From positions 16,884-80,883 of the forward strand of contig CANQQB010000003.1 in assembly GCA_947625845.1 (NCBI GenBank): a stretch of DNA of 64,000 nt, read 5' to 3'. Position 1 is the first letter of the stretch. Each line of letters opens with the position of its first letter. The notes under the pieces are model-generated. The model saw only the letters and a list, made by a program, of their open reading frames with translations. It did not search any database and was not told the DNA's origin. Shown here one piece after another: positions 25,576 through 35,455 of the stretch. Both the position numbers and the translations under genes were made by a program. The stretch is from an uncultured Oscillospiraceae bacterium. Lineage in GTDB: Bacteria; Bacillota; Clostridia; Oscillospirales; Oscillospiraceae.

Positions 25576-27288
25576 ATGAACGGGAAAAAACGCAAGATGC
25601 GCCTGCCGAAGGGCAAGGCCGGACGGGTGCTCGTCAGCCTGGCCGCCACGGCGGCGGCGGGGTTCGTCTACTTTTACATCTCCCTGCCCGCCATCAACTT
25701 TCAGGACGGGAGCTTCTACTCCTTCCTGATCTTCCTGTGCGCCGTGTACATCGGATGCACGGTACTGACCACGGTGAAGGACACCGTGACGGGGGACAAG
25801 GACAGCGAGGTGCACGTGGTCCGCACGCCCAGGCAGAGGATCGGCGACGGGTTCCGTTTCATCAAGCGCCACTGTCTGGTGGTGGGTATATTGCTGGGTG
25901 TGGTGCTGCTGACGGCGCTGGTGGGCAAGATCATCTCCGCGCCCATATTCCGCGCCGGCGCCTACCGGGACCTGCTGGACGTGCAGACCGGGGACTTCGC
26001 CGAGGAAGTGGCCCAGATCTCCTTCAACGAGATACCCACCCTGGACAGGACCAGCGCCAACTACCTGGGAGACCGGCAGATGGGCACCCTCAGCGATATG
26101 GTGAGCCAGTTTGAGTACTCCAACGACTCCACCCAGATAAACTATCAGGGCCGGCCCGTGCGAGTGGCCCCCATCAACTACGCGGACCTGTTCAAGTGGT
26201 TCACCAACCGGGGCACCGGCCTGCCCGCCTACGTGGTGGTGGATATGGTGACCCAGCAGGCCAGCGTGGTGCGCCTGGACGAGGGGATGAAGTACTCCTT
26301 CTCCGAGCCCCTGAACCGGAAGGTGACCCGCCACCTGCGGTTCCAGTACCCCACCATGATGTTCTCCACGCCGGAATTTGAGATCGACGAGGACGGCCAC
26401 CCCTGGTGGATCGCCCCCCGGCTGGTGAAGACCATCGGCCTGTTCGGCGGCCGGGACATCCAGGGCGCGGTGCTCATGGACGCGGTCACCGGCGAGAGCC
26501 GGTACTATGAAGAAGTCCCCGCCTGGGTAGACACGGTGTACACCCCCAGCCTCATCATGGAGCAGTACGACTACCACGGCACCATGGTCCACGGCTTCAT
26601 CAACTCCCTGCTGGGCCAGCGGGACGTGACCATGACCACGGACGGGTACAACTACATCGCCATGAACGACGACGTGTACGTCTACACCGGCGTCACCAGC
26701 GCCAACGCGGACCAGTCCAACCTGGGTTTCCTGCTGTGCAACATGCGCACCAAGGAGACAAAATACTATGTGGCCCCCGGCGCCACCGAGGCCGCGGCCA
26801 GAGCCTCCGCCATGGGTGTGGTCCAGGACCTGGGCTATACCGCCACGTTCCCCCTGCTGCTCAACATCTCCGGCCAGCCCACCTATTTCATCCCCCTGAT
26901 GGACGCGACAAATCTGGTCAAGTGCTACGCCATGGTGAACGTGGCCCAGTACCAGATCGTGGCCACGGGAACGACGGTGCCGGAGTGCGAGCGGACGTAT
27001 ATCAAGATGCTGTCCGAAAGAGGCGTGGCCGTGACCGGCACCGACGTGCCCGACGTGCAGGCCGAGAGCGCCGGGACCGTCGCCGAGATACGCACGGCCG
27101 TGCTGGACGGGGTGAGCTGGTACTATATCCGTCTGGAGGACGAGGACGTGTTCTACGCCCTCTCCGCCGCACAGGACAGGAACGTGATCGTTCTGAACGC
27201 AGGCGATGAGGTGACCATCCGCCACGCCGTGCCGGAGGACGGCGAGGAAAGCCCCATCCTGGACGCCTATGAGCTGACCGTGGACTAG
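25576..27288 (+). CDS. Conserved membrane protein with large extracytoplasmic domain
   Basis: I do not recognise a named family. The 570 residues contain three N-terminal hydrophobic helices (about 16-38, 50-70 and 99-120) and then about 440 residues that are soluble and probably extracytoplasmic, with many Tyr, Asp and Val and no obvious catalytic motif. A PWWIAPRL segment and VTGESRYYEEVPAWVD resemble the repeated sensor-like regions of some secreted proteins. GGAGAGGAG precedes ATG. It follows dnaI by 21 bases and may share its transcript. Base composition matches its neighbours, so it is probably a core gene of the lineage. Confidence 0.7.
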   Translation: MNGKKRKMRLPKGKAGRVLVSLAATAAAGFVYFYISLPAINFQDGSFYSFLIFLCAVYIGCTVLTTVKDTVTGDKDSEVHVVRTPRQRIGDGFRFIKRHCLVVGILLGVVLLTALVGKIISAPIFRAGAYRDLLDVQTGDFAEEVAQISFNEIPTLDRTSANYLGDRQMGTLSDMVSQFEYSNDSTQINYQGRPVRVAPINYADLFKWFTNRGTGLPAYVVVDMVTQQASVVRLDEGMKYSFSEPLNRKVTRHLRFQYPTMMFSTPEFEIDEDGHPWWIAPRLVKTIGLFGGRDIQGAVLMDAVTGESRYYEEVPAWVDTVYTPSLIMEQYDYHGTMVHGFINSLLGQRDVTMTTDGYNYIAMNDDVYVYTGVTSANADQSNLGFLLCNMRTKETKYYVAPGATEAAARASAMGVVQDLGYTATFPLLLNISGQPTYFIPLMDATNLVKCYAMVNVAQYQIVATGTTVPECERTYIKMLSERGVAVTGTDVPDVQAESAGTVAEIRTAVLDGVSWYYIRLEDEDVFYALSAAQDRNVIVLNAGDEVTIRHAVPEDGEESPILDAYELTVD

Positions 27289-27340
27289 CGGTCAGCTCCC
27301 CCCCGCTCGAAACTACACAGACAAGAAAGGATGACAGCTT

Positions 27341-28834
27341 ATGCAGCGCGCGGCAGGTATCCTGCTCTCCGTCTCGTCTCTCCCCTCTCCCTACGGCATC
27401 GGGACACTGGGACAGGCCGCCTATGACTTCGTGGACTTTTTGGCGGACGCCGGCCAGAAATACTGGCAGATGCTCCCCGTGGGACCCATCAGCTACGGCG
27501 ACTCCCCCTATCAGTCCTTCTCCGCCTTCGCGGGCAACCCCTATTACATAGACCCGGACATGCTCATCGCCGACGGACTTCTCACCCCGGACGAGGCCGC
27601 CGCTCCCTGCTGGGGCGGCGACCCCGCCCGTGTGGACTACGGCGCGGTCTACCAGGCCCGGTTCGACCTGCTGGAAAAGGCTTTCCAGCGCGGCTGGGAC
27701 CGGGATAAAACGGACGTGGCCCGGTTCCTGACGAAAAACCGGTACTGGCTGCCCGATTACGCCCTGTTCATGGCCCTGAAGCGCCATTTCAACATGGTCG
27801 CCTGGACAGCGTGGCCCGACGAGGACATCCGTCTGCGCCGGGGCAGCGCCGTGGCCCGATGGGCCAAAAAGCTGGACCGGGACGTAAGATTCTTCACCTA
27901 TCTGCAATATCTCTTCCAAAAACAGTGGGACGCGCTCAAGGCCTACGCCGCCGAAAAGGGCGTGCAGACCATCGGCGACCTGCCCATTTACGTGGCGCTG
28001 GACTCCGCCGACGTGTGGGCCAACCCGCAGAAGTTCCTGCTGGACCGGGACAACATCCCCACCGTGGTGGCCGGGGTGCCGCCGGACGCCTTTACCGCCG
28101 ACGGCCAGCTCTGGGGCAATCCCATCTACGACTGGAAGGCCATGGAGGCCGACGGGTTTAGCTGGTGGGAGGCCCGGATGCGCAGCACGCTGGAGCGGTT
28201 CGACGTGGCGCGCGTGGACCATTTCCGGGGGCTGGAGAGCTATTGGGCCGTGCCCTACGGCGACCCCACCGCCGCCACCGGCCACTGGGAGCCGGGACCC
28301 GGCGCGGCGTTCGTCAACATGCTCCGGGAGAAATTCCCCCACAGCTTCATCATCGCCGAGGACCTGGGCTTTGTCACGCCGGAGGTCCGTGCGCTGTTGG
28401 ACCTGTCCGGCTTTCCCGGCATGAAGATACTGGAGTTCGCCTTTGACCACCAGGGACCCAGCGACAATATGCCCCACCGCTGCCCGGTGAACAGTGTGTG
28501 CTACACCGGCACCCACGACAACTCCACCATCATGGGCTGGCTGGCCGCCGTGGACCCGCGGGACCTGGCCGTGGCCAGGGCTTACCTGGGCCTCAATCAG
28601 GCGGAAGGCTGCGACTGGGGCATGCTCCGGGGCGGCATGGGCTCCCCCTCCCGCCTGTTCGTGGCGCAGATGCAGGACTATCTGGGTCTGGACGATACGG
28701 CCCGGATGAACCGGCCCGGCGACCCGGTGGGCAACTGGCAGTGGCGCATGACCCCCGGCCAGGCCACGCCGGAGCTGGCCGCCAAGATCCGGGCGCTCAC
28801 AACGCTTTTCGAGAGAGAGGTAAAAAACACATGA
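27341..28834 (+). CDS. malQ: 4-alpha-glucanotransferase (amylomaltase)
   Basis: MalQ transfers alpha-1,4-glucan segments between maltodextrins in glycogen and starch breakdown. The 497 residues form a GH77 barrel. N-terminal RAAGILLSVSSLPSPYGIGTLG is diagnostic; the catalytic regions are VARVDHFRGL (nucleophile Asp), IIAEDLG (acid/base Glu) and YTGTHDN (stabilising Asp). AAAGGATG precedes ATG 27341. Its stop overlaps the next start as ATGA, so it is coupled to an amidohydrolase. No glycogen genes are nearby. Confidence 0.95.
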   Translation: MQRAAGILLSVSSLPSPYGIGTLGQAAYDFVDFLADAGQKYWQMLPVGPISYGDSPYQSFSAFAGNPYYIDPDMLIADGLLTPDEAAAPCWGGDPARVDYGAVYQARFDLLEKAFQRGWDRDKTDVARFLTKNRYWLPDYALFMALKRHFNMVAWTAWPDEDIRLRRGSAVARWAKKLDRDVRFFTYLQYLFQKQWDALKAYAAEKGVQTIGDLPIYVALDSADVWANPQKFLLDRDNIPTVVAGVPPDAFTADGQLWGNPIYDWKAMEADGFSWWEARMRSTLERFDVARVDHFRGLESYWAVPYGDPTAATGHWEPGPGAAFVNMLREKFPHSFIIAEDLGFVTPEVRALLDLSGFPGMKILEFAFDHQGPSDNMPHRCPVNSVCYTGTHDNSTIMGWLAAVDPRDLAVARAYLGLNQAEGCDWGMLRGGMGSPSRLFVAQMQDYLGLDDTARMNRPGDPVGNWQWRMTPGQATPELAAKIRALTTLFEREVKNT

Positions 28835-30036
28835 CGAATTACTATGAACGGGCCCTGGCCCTGCGGGCCGATACGGTGGCCGACCGGCGGCACATGCACG
28901 CCAACGCGGAGGCGGGTCTGCACCTGCCCAAGACGAAGGCGTACGTCATGGACAAGCTGCGGGAATACGGCCTGGAGCCGGCGGAATGCGGCGAGGGCGT
29001 GACGGCAACCCTGGGGCACGGCGGCAAGACCCTGCTGCTGCGGGCGGACATGGACGCGCTGCCCATGCCGGAGGACAGCGGCGAGCCTTTCGCCTGCCCC
29101 ACCGGCAGCGCGGCCCACACCTGCGGCCACGATAACCACGCCGCCATGCTCCTGACGGCGGCCCGCATGCTCAAGGAGACGGAGGGCGACCTGGAGGGCA
29201 CGGTCCGGTTCATGTTCCAGCCCGCGGAGGAGATCTTTGAGGGCAGCCGGAACATGATCGAGCACGGCATCCTGGACGGTGTGGACGCGGCGCTGGCCTG
29301 TCACGTCAGTCCCGGCCAAATGCCCGTGGGCATCTACATGTACAACGCCGGCGGCACCATGATGTTCTCCCATGACCGCTTTGTCATCACGATCCAGGGC
29401 CACGGCGGCCACGGGGCATACCCCCACACCAGCGTGGACCCCATCAACATCGGCGTGCACATCCACCTGGCCCTGCAGGAGCTGATCGCGCGGGAGAGCG
29501 ACCCCTCCCGCGCCTGTGTGCTGACCGTGGGCCAGTTCACCGCCGGCTCCGCGGCCAACATCATCCCGGACACCGCTATGCTCCAGGGCACCCTCCGCAC
29601 GGACAAGCCCGAGGCCCGGGACAAGCTGGTCCGGCGCTTGCAGGAGATCGTCCCGGCCGTGGCCGCCGTGTACGGCGGCAGCGCCCAGGTGGAGATGACC
29701 TCCGGCGTGCCGCCGCTTATCTGCGACGAAAAGCTGGTCAATGAGATGGTGGGCTATATGCGGGAGATGGACTTCCCCGGCGCCACGCCCTACCCGAACG
29801 TACAGGCCAGCGCCAGCGAGGACTTTGCCCTGGTGGCGGAGAGGGTCCCGGCGGCGTTCATGTACCTGTCCGCCGGTTACCTGGACGAGCGGGGCGCCTG
29901 GCCGGCCCATAACCCCAAGGTCCGCTTCAACGAGGACGCGCTGCCCATCGGCGCGGCGTGCCTGGCCCACTGCGCCGTCCGCTGGCTGCAAAACAATATG
30001 AAAGGAGGCGTTGTCCATGGAGGAAAAGACCTTTGA
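28831..30036 (+). CDS. M20-family amidohydrolase
   Basis: M20D enzymes (hippurate hydrolase, N-acetyl-diaminopimelate deacetylase, IAA-amino-acid hydrolases) remove acyl groups from amino acids using two metals. The 401 residues have LLRADMDALPM, HTCGHDNHAAM (metal ligands), FQPAEE (ligand and catalytic Glu), a dimerisation lid near 180-290 and the C-terminal ASEDFA. The start at ATG 28831 overlaps the malQ stop. The downstream hydrolase start lies inside its last codons. The substrate is uncertain. Confidence 0.92.
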   Translation: MTNYYERALALRADTVADRRHMHANAEAGLHLPKTKAYVMDKLREYGLEPAECGEGVTATLGHGGKTLLLRADMDALPMPEDSGEPFACPTGSAAHTCGHDNHAAMLLTAARMLKETEGDLEGTVRFMFQPAEEIFEGSRNMIEHGILDGVDAALACHVSPGQMPVGIYMYNAGGTMMFSHDRFVITIQGHGGHGAYPHTSVDPINIGVHIHLALQELIARESDPSRACVLTVGQFTAGSAANIIPDTAMLQGTLRTDKPEARDKLVRRLQEIVPAVAAVYGGSAQVEMTSGVPPLICDEKLVNEMVGYMREMDFPGATPYPNVQASASEDFALVAERVPAAFMYLSAGYLDERGAWPAHNPKVRFNEDALPIGAACLAHCAVRWLQNNMKGGVVHGGKDL

Positions 30037-30871
30037 CACGCCCTGCGGCCCCATCCGCTATTGGATAGATGCGCAGCCTGCTTCCGGTCCGGCGCTGGTA
30101 TTTCTGCCGGGACTGACCGCCGACCACCGGCTGTTCGACAGACAGGTGGAATTTTTCGCGGGCAAGCGCACCGTTTTCGTGTGGGACGCGCCGGGGCACG
30201 GTGCCTCCTGGCCCTTCCGGTTCGATTTCAGCCTCCGGGACAAGGCCCTGTGGCTGGACGGGATACTCACGGGGGAAAATATAGCCGACCCGGTCATCGT
30301 CGGCCAGTCCATGGGCGGCTACCTGGGCCAGATGTACGCCGAACTATTCCCGGACAAGCTGCGAGGCTTCGTCTCCATTGACTCTGCCCCGCTGCAACGG
30401 TCCTACCTGACGGCCATAGAACTGTGGCTTTTGAAGCGCATGGAGCCGGTGTACCGGTACTACCCCTGGAAATGGCTCCTGAAGCAGGGGCCAAACGGCG
30501 TGGCCGCGTCCGCCTACGGCCGGTCGCTGATGCGGGACATGATGCTGGTCTACGACGGCGACAAGGCCCGGTACGCGAAGCTGGCCGGGCACGGCTATCG
30601 TATTTTGGCCCAGGCTATAGAGGCCGATCTGCCCTATCAGCTCCACTGTCCCGCCCTGCTCATATGCGGGGAGAAGGACCACGCCGGCTCCTGCATACGG
30701 TATAACAGGGCCTGGCACAAGAGGACCGGGATACCGCTTGCGTGGATCGCCGACGCGGGACACAATTCCAACACGGACGCGCCGGAGCGCGTCAACGCGC
30801 TGATCGCTTCGCTGCTGGATAAGCTCGACAGCAACCCGTCCGCCGACGGCGGTCGGTTGACAAATCGGTAG
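30017..30871 (+). CDS. Alpha/beta hydrolase
   Basis: A 284-residue cytosolic alpha/beta-hydrolase. The nucleophile Ser is in GQSMGG (about residues 96-101), the acid Asp in ICGEKDH and the His in DAGHNSN. VFLPGLTADHRLF forms the oxyanion region. The ATG at 30017 is chosen because AAAGGAGG ends 8 bases before it; it overlaps the end of the M20 gene by 20 bases. Ester or lactone substrates are plausible; nothing narrows this further. Confidence 0.88.
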   Translation: MEEKTFDTPCGPIRYWIDAQPASGPALVFLPGLTADHRLFDRQVEFFAGKRTVFVWDAPGHGASWPFRFDFSLRDKALWLDGILTGENIADPVIVGQSMGGYLGQMYAELFPDKLRGFVSIDSAPLQRSYLTAIELWLLKRMEPVYRYYPWKWLLKQGPNGVAASAYGRSLMRDMMLVYDGDKARYAKLAGHGYRILAQAIEADLPYQLHCPALLICGEKDHAGSCIRYNRAWHKRTGIPLAWIADAGHNSNTDAPERVNALIASLLDKLDSNPSADGGRLTNR

Positions 30872-30889
30872 TTATGGAGGCATTCTGTT

Positions 30890-31258
30890 ATGGATATATG
30901 CCAATTCTGGAGCGCTGTTTTATCGCAGGACAGAGCCGCTTTAAGGGAATATTTCGCCGATGACGCCTATATTAACTGGCATTGTACCAATGAGCATTTC
31001 ACAGTTGCGGAATACATAAAAGCAAATTGCGACTATCCCGGTGATTGGGACGGGGAAGTTGAAAGAATTGAGCGGACAGGGGACCTGCTTATCACTGTGA
31101 CCCGCGTTTACCCGCATGATAGATCCGCTTCCTTTCACGTCGTCTCATTCATTCACATCAGCAACGGAAGGATACAGGCGATGGATGAGTATTGGGCCGA
31201 TGATGGCGACGCCCCGTTATGGCGGCAGGAATTGAACATCGGTGGACCAATACGATAA
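30890..31258 (+). CDS. Small SnoaL/NTF2-like protein
   Basis: The 122 residues have the cone-shaped NTF2/SnoaL pattern: an N-terminal helix FWSAVLSQDRAALREYFADDAYINWH, then strands ending IHISNGRIQAMDEYWAD. Such proteins bind small hydrophobic ligands, sometimes catalytically. TATGGAGG lies upstream of ATG 30890. Base composition is lower in GC than that of its neighbours, suggesting recent acquisition. A second protein of the same fold lies at 33570-33935. No partner indicates a pathway. Confidence 0.75.
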   Translation: MDICQFWSAVLSQDRAALREYFADDAYINWHCTNEHFTVAEYIKANCDYPGDWDGEVERIERTGDLLITVTRVYPHDRSASFHVVSFIHISNGRIQAMDEYWADDGDAPLWRQELNIGGPIR

Positions 31259-31279
31259 CTTCCCCTTGTCGGGGAGAAG

Positions 31280-31356
31280 GAGCGCCTCCCCCCTTGAGGC
31301 GCATTTTGTGCCGGGTAACGAGGAAGGACGCGTATTCGCGCGTCCTTCCTCGTTTC
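31280..31356. terminator. Two hairpins between converging genes
   Basis: GCGCCT..AGGCGCATTTT (about 31282-31305), then a long hairpin ACGAGGAAGGACGCG/CGCGTCCTTCCTCGT around a short loop (31318-31353) followed by TTT. The second can serve as a terminator for both strands. Confidence 0.8.
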
Positions 31357-31371
31357 ATGGTTCCTGTCGCG

Positions 31372-31713
31372 TCAGCTTTGGGACCCCAGCGAGCTTCGCA
31401 TGGCTTTTTCCACGAAGCTGTTGAGGGTCATTTGGTGTGCGGCGGCATAGGTCACGGCCTGTCGGTGCAGTTCCGGCGACACCCGCACATTAAAGCTGCC
31501 CTTATACGCCTTTTCCGGCTCGACGCCGTTTTCCTCGCACAGCGCCAGGTAATCGTCCACAGCGCCGTGGAAGTCATCGATCAGCTCTTTTGCGGTGGTC
31601 CTCTCATAGGAGATCAGCGCCCGGATGCCCAGCACCTTTCCGAAGAACACGCCGTCCGCCTCCGTAAATTCCACGCTGCCGATATAGCCTTTATATTCCA
31701 TCGTGTTGCTCAT
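31372..31713 (-). CDS. hicB: HicB-family antitoxin
   Basis: HicB neutralises the HicA mRNA interferase and represses the operon. The 113 residues contain the HicB fold (MEYKGYIGSVEFTEADGVFFGKVLGI..LISYERTTAKELIDDFHGAVDDYL) and a C-terminal ribbon-helix-helix-like DNA-binding part (YKGSFNVRVSPELHRQAVTYAAAHQMTLNSFVEKAM). The start 31713 has GGAGGG upstream and overlaps the hicA stop by 4 bases. Toxin-first order, as here, is usual. Confidence 0.9.
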   Translation of the reverse strand: MSNTMEYKGYIGSVEFTEADGVFFGKVLGIRALISYERTTAKELIDDFHGAVDDYLALCEENGVEPEKAYKGSFNVRVSPELHRQAVTYAAAHQMTLNSFVEKAMRSSLGSQS

Positions 31714-31970
31714 ATCAGACCCTCCTCGTCCAAAATCTCTATGAGCTGCTTGACCTGGTACTCCATAAGCTCCTTTCGAGGGTGGGGTTTGTGGAGCAAG
31801 ATCGGGGCGTATGTGTCGCTGACGAACATGACCCGCGAGCCGCTGGTGCGGCCCTTGTTGGAGCGCTTGTAGGAAAAATACCGCAAAAGCGCCTCCGCGT
31901 CATCAAAGGTGAACGTCTTTGGCTTGGCTTTCAGCTTCTCTATCAGCTTTTCCTTTTGTCCCACGGTCAT
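31710..31970 (-). CDS. hicA: HicA-family toxin (atypical active-site region)
   Basis: HicA is a double-stranded-RNA-binding-fold mRNA interferase. The 86 residues carry EKLIEKLKAKPKTFTFDDAEALLRYF and the tail ELMEYQVKQLIEILDEEGLI. The segment that normally holds the catalytic His (GSHxxF) reads SGSRVMFVSD, as in a Firmicute subgroup that has HKPHP further along. ATG 31970 is in frame, but GGAGG lies directly beside it; GTG at 31964 has better spacing (7 bases), so the protein may be two residues shorter. It pairs with hicB, overlapping by 4 bases. Confidence 0.85.
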   Translation of the reverse strand: MTVGQKEKLIEKLKAKPKTFTFDDAEALLRYFSYKRSNKGRTSGSRVMFVSDTYAPILLHKPHPRKELMEYQVKQLIEILDEEGLI

Positions 31971-32085
31971 ACCTCCATCCGGTATCAGTATAGCACGGCG
32001 GGAAAACGGTTGCAACTAAAATCAGTTGCACCCCGTCCGCCGGATAACCGCGCCTCCGCAGACCGGGGAAAATCGCCCGCCGCAC

Positions 32086-32114
32086 TTGACTTTTACAGAG
32101 GCGTGTAATATACT
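32086..32114 (+). promoter_or_regulatory. Strong sigma-A promoter of the thiolase gene
   Basis: TTGACT (32086-32091), 17-base spacer, TATACT (32109-32114). The leader of about 90 bases contains the hairpin GGCGCC-TTGG-GGCGCC (about 32160-32176). Confidence 0.85.
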
Positions 32115-32211
32115 TTCCCTGACTGGGCAATGACAAAAAATCTACAAAGTCGTGACCCCGGCGCCTTGGGGCGCCTGCTGATTTCGTAATTTTATTAAGG
32201 AGGAACTTTCC

Positions 32212-33471
<1,260 letters not shown>

Positions 33472-33496
33472 GGCGTCGAATACTCTTATAAACGAC

Positions 33497-33528
33497 CATG
33501 GGGACCCGCCTGCGGGTCCCCATTTGCA
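33497..33528 (+). terminator. Terminator of the thiolase gene
   Basis: ATGGGGACCCGC (from 33498) pairs with GCGGGTCCCCAT, followed by TTGC. The stem is strong and the T tract short. Confidence 0.75.
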
Positions 33529-33569
33529 TAGCGGCGGACCGCCGAAACCCATTTCGTGGAGGGGCATAC

Positions 33570-33935
33570 ATGGAAGAGGTCATTCGCAGATACTTTCGCG
33601 CGTGGATAGACGCGGATGTGGAGACGGTCAGAAACACATTTTCCGACGACGCGATATACACCGAGTGCTACGGCCCGGAGTATCGCGGTCTTTCCCAAAT
33701 ATTGCGGTGGTTCAGCGATTGGAACGAAAGAGGCCGGGTCCTGGAGTGGTCGGTGAAGCGGGTACTGGAGACGGGCCGCACGGCCGTGGCGGAATGGTAT
33801 TTCAAGTGCCAGTACGACGGCGCGACCGACGCCTTTGACGGGGTGACCATCGCCGATTTTGATGAAAGCGGAAAGATCGCGAGACTGCGTGAATTTCAGT
33901 CCAAGGCAGAGCACTGTTATCCATACGGAGAGTGA
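33570..33935 (+). CDS. Small SnoaL/NTF2-like protein
   Basis: The 121 residues have the same fold pattern as the protein at 30890: helix MEEVIRRYFRAWIDADVETVRNTFSDDAIYTE, then sheet with VAEWYFKCQYDG and FDGVTIADFDESGKI. ATG 33570 is chosen over a longer reading because GGAGGGGCATAC precedes it. Ligand and role are unknown. It precedes rhuM by 20 bases and could be co-transcribed with it. Confidence 0.75.
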   Translation: MEEVIRRYFRAWIDADVETVRNTFSDDAIYTECYGPEYRGLSQILRWFSDWNERGRVLEWSVKRVLETGRTAVAEWYFKCQYDGATDAFDGVTIADFDESGKIARLREFQSKAEHCYPYGE

Positions 33936-33955
33936 CGAACAAGAGGTTTTGACAT

Positions 33956-34939
33956 ATGAACAACGAGCATCTCATTATTTTTAAGACCGACGACGGCGCC
34001 GTATCCCTGGACGTGCGCATGGACGAGGATACCGTCTGGCTTTCCCTGGACCAGATGGCGGCGCTTTTTGACCGGGACAAATCGACCGTTTCCCGGCATA
34101 TCAAAAACGTGTTCGAGGAAGGCGAGCTGGAACAGGCGGCAACTGTTGCAAAATTTGCAACAGTTCAACAAGAGGGCTCCCGGCAGGTAGAGCGGCAAAT
34201 CGACTACTACAACCTGGACGTGATCATTTCCGTGGGCTACCGGGTCAAGTCCCTGCGGGGCACCCAGTTCCGCCAGTGGGCCACGAAGCGGCTGAACGAG
34301 TACATACGCAAGGGCTTTGCCCTGGACGACGAGCGCCTGAAAAACGGCGGCGGCCGGTACTTCCGGGAGCTGCTGCAAAGGGTCCGGGACATCCGCTCCA
34401 GCGAGCGCAACCTGTACCAGCAGGTCACGGACATCTACGCCACGGCCATCGACTACGATCCAAGGGCAGAGTTGACGCGGGAATTTTTCGCCACAGTCCA
34501 GAACAAGATGCACTACGCCGCCCACCAACACACCGCGGCGGAGATCATATACCAGCGTTCGGACAGCGAAAAGCCCCTGGTGGGCATGACAAATTTCAAG
34601 GGCATCTATGTCACCAGGGACGACGTGCGCGTCGCGAAAAACTATCTGACGGAGAAGGAATTACAGGTGCTCAATCTGCTGGTCTCGCAGTTTCTGGACT
34701 ACGCCGAACTCCAGGCATTGGAGGAACACGCCATGACCATGCAGGACTGGGCGGAGGAGCTGGATCGGCAGCTTTTGGGCAACCGCCGTCCGCTTCTGGA
34801 GGGCAAGGGCAGCGTCTCCCACAAGGAGGCCGTAGAAAAAGCGGAGCGGGAGTTTGAGCTTTACCGCGCACGGGAGATGAGGCAGTTGGAGAGCGATTTT
34901 GACCGGGCCGTCAAGGAGCTTTCGTCGCCGCTCGCGTAG
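33956..34939 (+). CDS. rhuM: RhuM-family protein
   Basis: RhuM proteins were named from a Salmonella pathogenicity island; their biochemical role is not established. The 327 residues start with a DNA-binding-like region VWLSLDQMAALFDRDKSTVSRHIKNVF (29-55), then the family core IDYYNLDVIISVGYRVKSLRGTQFRQWAT and a Fic-like C-terminal helical part. AAGAGG precedes ATG. The last codons (SSPLA) and stop are formed by the beginning of a repeat that recurs at 35185, so the native C-terminus may have been slightly altered. It is often on accessory DNA. Confidence 0.9.
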   Translation: MNNEHLIIFKTDDGAVSLDVRMDEDTVWLSLDQMAALFDRDKSTVSRHIKNVFEEGELEQAATVAKFATVQQEGSRQVERQIDYYNLDVIISVGYRVKSLRGTQFRQWATKRLNEYIRKGFALDDERLKNGGGRYFRELLQRVRDIRSSERNLYQQVTDIYATAIDYDPRAELTREFFATVQNKMHYAAHQHTAAEIIYQRSDSEKPLVGMTNFKGIYVTRDDVRVAKNYLTEKELQVLNLLVSQFLDYAELQALEEHAMTMQDWAEELDRQLLGNRRPLLEGKGSVSHKEAVEKAEREFELYRAREMRQLESDFDRAVKELSSPLA

Positions 34940-35070
34940 CTAGCCCGGGATTCGCCGCAAGCGGCAAACCCTGAATAGCCCGCGGCGTCTCCTTTTTCCC
35001 AACGGGCAGGCGTGCCCGTTGGGAGCCCTGGTAATAAGGTTGCCGCCTTTTAGGCGGCAATTTGATTTAG
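34922..35070. repeat. Direct repeat copy 1, overlapping the rhuM end
   Basis: It starts TCGTCGCCGCTCGCGTAGC, includes GATTCGCCGCAAGCGGCAAA and TAGCCCGCGGCGTCTCCT, a CCCAACGGGC..GCCCGTTGGG hairpin and TTGCCGCCT..AGGCGGCAATTTGATTTA. A second copy lies at 35185-35370 with a different central hairpin. Confidence 0.85.
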
Positions 35071-35082
35071 CGGCGCCCGCCG

Positions 35083-35184
35083 CTTCCATATGGAAAGCCC
35101 CCCTTGTCAAAGGGGGGTGCCCGCCATCGGCGGGCGGGGGGATTGCCGTCGGACAGTGAAACTAACGTTACAATCCCCCAGTCA
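35083..35184. repeat. GC-rich hairpin element between the two direct repeats
   Basis: AAGCCCCCCTTGTCAAAGGGGGGT and GCCCGCCATCGGCGGGC hairpins, with GGGGGGATTG near the middle and CAATCCCCCAGTCA at the end forming inverted ends. It resembles in style, but not sequence, the ~140-bp repeats at 2054-12681. Confidence 0.7.
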
Positions 35185-35370
35185 TCGTCGCCGCTCGCGT
35201 GGCTAGGTCGGGATTCGCCGCAAGCGGCAAACCCCGAATAGCCCGCGGCGTCTCCTCTCCCCACGCGACAAGCGTGCCGCGTGGGGACCCCAATAGGCGC
35301 CAGAGCCAGCCCCCTTTACACAAAGGGGCCGTCCATAATGTCGCCGCCTTTAGGCGGCAATTTGATTTAA
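35185..35370. repeat. Direct repeat copy 2
   Basis: The first ~70 bases differ from copy 1 by only a few substitutions; the central hairpin is CCCCACGCG..CGCGTGGGG here, and a CCCCTTTACACAAAGGGG hairpin is added. It ends in the same GCCGCCTTTAGGCGGC stem and TTTGATTTA. A related palindrome, CCTCCCCTGTGTAAGGGGAGG followed by GTCAGCGC..GCGCTGAC, continues to 35432. No gene is seen in 34940-35455. Confidence 0.85.
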
Positions 35371-35455
35371 ATCCTCTTCCTTATTGACGCCTCCCCTGTG
35401 TAAGGGGAGGTGTCAGCGCCCCGCGCTGACGGAAGGGTTGTCGCCGCCGCTGTTT

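Noticed and set aside
28498..28830. Longer N-terminus for the M20 amidohydrolase
   Set aside because: It overlaps malQ in another frame; ATG 28831 overlapping the malQ stop gives the standard length.
32155..32180. Attenuator in the thiolase leader
   Set aside because: The GGCGCC hairpin is short, with no T tract and no alternative pairing that I can see.
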